Below, one piece after another: positions 59,041 to 64,000 of a DNA stretch of 64,000 nucleotides. The notes beneath the pieces were generated by a model. The model saw nothing but the letters and a program-made list of their open reading frames with translations. It was not told the DNA's origin and searched no databases. Positions within the stretch are counted from its first letter, which is position 1. Each line of letters opens with the position of its first letter. This stretch comes from Thelephora terrestris. Lineage: Eukaryota; Basidiomycota; Agaricomycetes; Thelephorales; Thelephoraceae. The position numbers and the translations under genes were made by a program. The DNA is taken from positions 1,054,001 to 1,118,000 of the forward strand of contig WIUZ02000010.1 of assembly GCA_015956445.1 (NCBI GenBank), given 5' to 3'.

Positions 59041-62000
59041 TCAAACGTAGCTATGAACAGGGGAGGGGAAGAGCACACATGAATGTGGAACGAGATCCTG
59101 CACACCCTTGTACATCAGTGGACGAAAGCGAGTGTCAACACCAGGTAACATACCGGTCAGAATTCTTGTCCCTTCTTCATCTAGCTTCAGCAGCTCCTCC
59201 TTTAATTCTTCGTATTTTCCGGCTGTCCGCACTTCACGCTGGGAAAGGATGTGGTCCAGTCGTTGAATCAGAACTGCGCGGTTGTCTAACACATGAATTC
59301 CATCGAGCTCCTCCCTGATAAGCCGCCGCATCTCTTCACAGTCACGGTGGTACATATTACTCCGCTCCGACCAGATGACGAAAAGATATGACGTGGTGAG
59401 CTCAATGTCCCCGAGCGTTCGGACCATCTGGAAAAAACCTCTTGAAGCTCTAACTTGGAGTGCGCGACTTCCAGGAGGAAGAACAGGTCGCTTCTTCAGC
59501 CATTCCCAAGCCGCTGCAGGTATGTGGTGCCGAAGGTCGTCATCGTATGCAACTTGTAGAAGTGCGTCGACCATGCGCTCACGGACATCGTCTGTGTCCT
59601 GGAGCCCGGAGGCTGCTGCTACCCAAAGCCGCATTGCGAGGCCAACATCGTCGATACCCTTCAGGAACGAGCTGTGGTGTTGGAATGCGCCCAAGGTTGC
59701 ATACCTCAGCGAGATTGGGAGCACTGACATAACCATTGAGTAGTAGGTTTGAGAGTCCGGCGGGAAAACAGCGAGAAGGTGAGAACCACGCGGTTGGAAC
59801 AGTATGTCCTATAGCCCACCAGCGCCATTTGTTTGTTGTCGGAAAGCATATGGTAGGAATGCAATTGTGGCACAATCCTTGAACATACCCTGCTTGATTG
59901 GATTTGGCGGGGTAATTCTCTCAAATTTTTTAATTACCAAATCGAAAAGTTGGTCGAGCAGCGCGCTGATGCGTGTTTAGCAAAAACGCACACGGTTTTG
60001 AGTTGCAAACACACCTCTCATCCAAAACCGCGTTGGCATCCGGGACACCGCACCCCAAGGTGATGGCGATGATCGTCAGACAATCAACGACAACGGAGGT
60101 GGGTGGAAGCCGCTCCTGGGATAGAAAACGGAACGCGAAGCAAATCATCCAATAGCACCCTGGGGTACCATACCGCCCCCTCCTGCGCTCGAACTGGACG
60201 ACCTGGGCAAGGGCTCGTGAAAATGGCACTAACTCGTCGATTTGTGGGTTGTAGTTGCTCCAGTCAATCCACGTTCGAAACCATGCGCAGCCAAATAGTC
60301 CATGCGCTGCACTCACGGCAATAGGGTATGTGTTCTCCTGCAAGTTGGGGTGGCGTGGAAATAGCCTACTGTGCTTTTCGCGGATATCTCCGATGACGGA
60401 AGACGTTGGTTCCGTTGTCGCCACGGAAGAATAGGTGAGGAGTAAACACGTGGCCGATTTCCCTGCAAGTTGCTCCAAGCCATTGGAGATTGGTGTCTGA
60501 TCGATGCTGCCACCGAAAAAGCAGCCGGTGAATGTATTGAAACAGTCGGCAAGGATTATAGAATTGTTCGAGGAGTTGAGACTGGGGGATTGCAGGATTG
60601 TGCCTAGGAAACTCATGGCCAACTCCTTGACATTTATATCCGACGACGTCCGGAGTATCCACGAAACGCAATGGAAGTCGAGTTCGGTTACCGGGTTGTC
60701 GAGCACCTGGTCTGGAACGTGAGATCCACCGAGGCACCAGGTACGTACCCTGCGGGCGAGCTTGACCAAGATCCAGAAGGGCAGTTGTAAGATATTAGCA
60801 AAGTCGGTGGCAGGTGCGAGGAATAGCACAATGGGGAATGATATAATGGTCCAGGTGATTCTTTCATGTATCGGTCCATTGAGCCCAGACCACCAGAAGG
60901 AAAATGAATCGTAAAGGATCGAATGTCTGACAAACAGACTGCAAGCCAAACGAATAAGGTTCGTCGCCGGAGTTTGATATGGGCAGTCGATGGAAAATAC
61001 CCCCACAGCAACGATATAGAGGTAGAACAGAACGCCGAACGAGGTGACCCCAGCCACAACCACTGCGACGGTCGTATCGATCTCCCACAGGTATTTGGAG
61101 AGGGCACAACCCAGCAACAGCAGTGCGACCTGTAGCATCAATGGCAACGATTCAATTACCTGGTTGAAGTACCAGGCATTGACCCCATTCAGCTTCCGTT
61201 GCCGATCCTGGTTGCGTTCGATTGCTGATCCCCGCAAGTCGATCGAACCGTATCGACTCAACCATTGCCTTCCAAGCATCGCGAGGAAGGCGGCCAGGAG
61301 GGAAGCAAACAGGCTGGCGTACAGTAAGCATTGGACGCGGATGATTGTCTGTGGAGGTCCAGCCCACTGCGGCAAAGCGGGAGCTTCACCACCAAAGGTG
61401 GTGTTGTCGATCTTATGAATGAGGACACGAAGTAGGGCAGCGGTCTCTTCGTTGGGGTCGGACTGAAGCTGGGGTTGAACCTGGGTGATGAACGCGGATG
61501 TTACCGCGGAGAAGAGTCCAGCCTGGTATTAAGATTAGCGCGCAGGCACCGGATCTCACTCCTTACGCACAAATATCAAAGTTGTATTCAGATCTTCACC
61601 GTGTTTCTGCATGAATTCCTTGTCGTACTCTTCGGCCTCCTTGTGGTAGCGCTCGTAGAACAGAGTGCGAGAATCAATTTGGGGCGATGGTGCGCTCGTG
61701 GTTTTGCTACATGAGGGGTCTCAGTGTGGGTCAGGGCTGCAGAGGGAAAATGGAGTTTAATCCTACCGATAATTCGGCTGTCCGCCTGACCCTCCGTCCT
61801 TAGTTTCCCTTATTGGACCTTGGCTAGGATTTGGTTTAGAAAACAAGAAGTCTCTGCAGCAAGGAGCAACAGTACATTGATGCCGCATTCTCGCCGACGT
61901 CGTCGCCCGGGTCACTGGAGTCCCCAGAGTTCCTAGATGCAGCATCCAAGTGCTCAGTGGAGATACCGAGGGGTGCGTGATGTAACACACCATCCTCCTG

Positions 62001-62131
62001 GAGTCGAGTCCACTCTCATGGCACAATTGTCACTCTCCCTATGTATGAACGCCAATAACAAATGAGCGATGCAACTTTGAGAGTCATGGAAGGACATACC
62101 GTTCCGTCCTGATCTCGTTCGAATCTGTCAT
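59041..62131 (-). CDS. DUF6535 membrane protein, array copy 3
   Basis: Seven exons (62100-62131, 61991-62038, 61767-61808, 61571-61706, 60015-61522, 59820-59965, 59041-59723) give 864 residues. It starts MTDSNEIRTER; exon 2 is 15 nt shorter than in copies 1 and 2. The DUF6535 core (AGLFSAVTSAFI, LYASLFASLLAAFLAMLGRQW) is conserved, with KQW changed to RQW. The exon 6 end reads ALLDQLFDLVIKKFERITPP, likely the ancestral form of a block that is altered in copies 1 and 2. The last exon has AAWEWLKKRPVLPPG. It is the most diverged of the three array members. Membrane location predicted; function unknown. Confidence 0.87.
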
Positions 62132-62449
62132 ACTCTGAATATCGAGGCGGGCGGATAGGGAGAGGTAGGATAGATGGATGAGAGGGGAAAGTTGAGGCGG
62201 GCATCTACGCTCTCCAGAAGGGGTACTCGAGGGCAGCATGTTGCCCAGCAACAAGATCATTACGTTCCGATGTCATGACATGCACAGCACCCAACGCGCA
62301 TCAGTTCTGTTTGTGCGGAATGGATCTTGGATGCTGTCATGAAGGCAGCAAGTCGTGGGAAGTTGCATTTGACCCAAGTGAGAAACCGGGCGAGCGCAGT
62401 CGCCATAACAAGCAAGCTCTCAGCTCGAGAAGGAATTTTCACATGCGTG

Positions 62450-63080
62450 CAGTTTCTAGTGAATTCCAAGGCGGCTAGACCTCGTTAGGATGAGTTCAAT
62501 CAACGCGCGAAATTCCACTTGCGGAAGAACTGAACGGAGCCCGAGGCAAGTGGTTGTCGTGCAAAGGAATGAGACTCAACGACGTAAAATTGGAAAGAAA
62601 TCGGAGGATCAAGCGGCTCAAACGTGGCGTTGTTTGACTCAGCGGAAGGGCACGCATGAGCATTCCCCTCAAATACTTCCCCCCGCATCCCCTCCCCGCC
62701 CTGAATTCGAGGCTGGGTTCCAGCCTAACACAAATGTGGAACGAGGTCCTGTGCATGACTCTATGTACGTCAGCGGACGAGAGCTAGTGTTGATCCTGGG
62801 GATGACCCCGGGTGACATACCTTGTCGTTTCTTCATCCAGCTCCAACGGCTCCCTCCTGAATTCCTCGTATTCTCTGGCCGCCCGCACTTTACGCTGGAG
62901 AAGGATGTAATTCAGTCGTTGAATCAGATCTGCTCGGTATCCTATCGCATGGGTCCCATTGAGCCCTGGTAAAACGCCGCAGAATTTCGTGGCAGTCGCA
63001 GCAGCACAAACTATTCCATTTCGACCAGCTGACGAACATATACGACGTGGTGAGCCCAATGTCCTGGAACGTTCGACTCG
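62450..63080 (-). pseudogene. Solo DUF6535 3' end, relic 3
   Basis: Has the shared 3' flank (ATGAGTTCAATCAACGCGCG form) and scattered parts of the last exon (ADLIQRLNYILLQRKVR) with broken frames. It contains the short insertion at about 62655-62735 and marks the right edge of the amplified array. Confidence 0.65.
62655..62735. mobile_element. Short insertion related in inverse orientation to 47170-47250
   Basis: GAATTCGAGGCTGGGTTCCA is the reverse complement (with one or two changes) of part of the insertion at 47161-47259. The flanks ACGCATGAGC and ACAAATGTGG correspond to uninterrupted ACACATGAATGTGG in the other DUF6535 3' flanks. Confidence 0.5.
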
Positions 63081-63276
63081 GAGGGCTAGTAACTTCCAGA
63101 CCGGGGGAGAGCAAGTCGGTTGATCCGTTACCACAATGATCGACTTCCTTGCCACACAGTTCCTTCTTGACTTGCAGGATGGAACTCAGCCTGTCGTGGT
63201 CCCGCTTCTCCCAAACAGCCACCCGCCCCCACCCTCCAATCACCCTCCTTTTGCTTTCCTCCTCAAGGAACACTAA

Positions 63277-64000
63277 ATGGGTGCTGGTGTGGTCGCCGTT
63301 GGCGGTTCTGCGGGCTATACCCATCTCCTTGATCCGAACAGGACTTGGCGCAACAACAAGAGGTGAACGTTTCGCCAGCGGCCCACCCAACCTCACTGAT
63401 TTTCTCTTTCTTTACCACCGCAGACTCATCGCTCTCAATGCGTGGATTGCCCTATTGCTGATCACTTCCTCGACTGTTGGCTTCGACGGGAGCATGATGA
63501 ACGGTCTCCAGTCGCTTCCCCAATGGCAGGATGCTTTTAACCACCCTGGGAGTTCTATGTTGGGTTTGTTGAACGCGATTCAAAACATTGGTGCATTGGC
63601 AGGGCTGCCGTTCACCCCCTACCTTTCCGATGGCATTGGTCGCCGCCCTGCTGTCATATTTGGAGCCGGGATCATGGTACGTCCGCCTCCGGTCACATGT
63701 TCGCTAAAGAGCCAGTCACTTACATATTTTGATGATTGTGATAGACAGTCGCTACTGTCCTCCAAACCGCCTCCCAGAGTGTCGGCATGTTTATTGGCGC
63801 TCGTTTTCTCATCGGCTTCGGTCTCACCTTCGCTGCAAATGGTGCCGCCATGTTGGTTACCGAACTGGCCTATCCCCCCTACCGCGCTCCTTTAACTTCC
63901 CTCTACAACTCCCTCTGGTACTCCGGCGCAATTGTTGCCGCTTGGAGCACCTTCGGTACCTTCAAGATCAACTCCTCTTGGTCTTGGAGGATCCCATCCG
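63277..64000 (+). CDS. MFS sugar transporter, 3' truncated by window end
   Basis: N-terminal part of a major facilitator superfamily sugar transporter (plasma membrane, proton-coupled hexose or disaccharide uptake by family). Exons are 63277-63362, 63424-63676 and 63745 to beyond the window. It begins MGAGVVAVGGSAGYTHLL. The first helix contains WIALLLITSSTVGFDGSMMNG, the usual FDxxxxNG start of this family. The next helix, GLLNAIQNIGALAGLPFTP, is followed by the loop motif DGIGRRPAVIFG. Exon 3 encodes GMFIGARFLIGFGLTFAANG then ELAYPPYRAPLTSLYNSLWY. Lactose permease-like fungal transporters look similar, but substrate is not decided here. It lies just outside the amplified array. Confidence 0.88.

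Overview
The window is nuclear DNA of a basidiomycete fungus, most likely an Agaricomycete. The signs are many short GT-AG introns (about 37-75 nt) with CTRAY-like branch sites, the mushroom-type membrane families DUF6533 and DUF6535, large divergent F-box proteins, and TA-target DNA transposons with long inverted repeats. All calls were read by eye from sequence; no alignment or database search was run.

The left part (1-27.8 kb) is mostly ordinary gene space. It holds a Sec14-RhoGAP protein (+), an unrecognised protein (+), two tandem DUF6533 membrane proteins (-), a mitochondrial S-adenosylmethionine carrier (-) head to head with a RING-H2 E3 ligase (+), a nearly empty 3.7-kb stretch, a 2-oxoglutarate/Fe(II) oxygenase (+), a C2H2 zinc-finger factor (-) head to head with guanine deaminase (+), and a DUF6535 membrane protein (+). 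A Ty1/Copia-type gag fossil lies at 28.3-29.1 kb.

The right part (29.9-63.1 kb) is a locally amplified module array. F-box genes alternate with DUF6535 genes, three of each, all on the minus strand. All six have open spliced frames. Around them lie three solo copies of the DUF6535 3' end and broken copies of the zinc-finger/guanine-deaminase pair from 20-23 kb. One module is split by a 4.7-kb two-gene TA-target transposon and a second terminal-inverted-repeat element 23 bp away. Another module copy preserves the unoccupied target site. An MFS sugar transporter (+) begins at 63.3 kb and runs off the end.

The most unusual finding is a pair of genes at 34.04-35.31 and 50.56-51.69 kb. Each starts with an exon related to the first exon of the C2H2 factor. 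It then continues through seven (or six) tandem small exons, almost all 63-72 nt, all in phase 2, separated by introns of 74 nt (one is 73). The spliced frames are open from ATG to a shared stop. The units look as if they arose by repeated tandem duplication across the first intron of the zinc-finger gene, and the two copies differ by exactly one unit. This would be a young, in-frame, exon-encoded repeat protein that has lost the zinc fingers.
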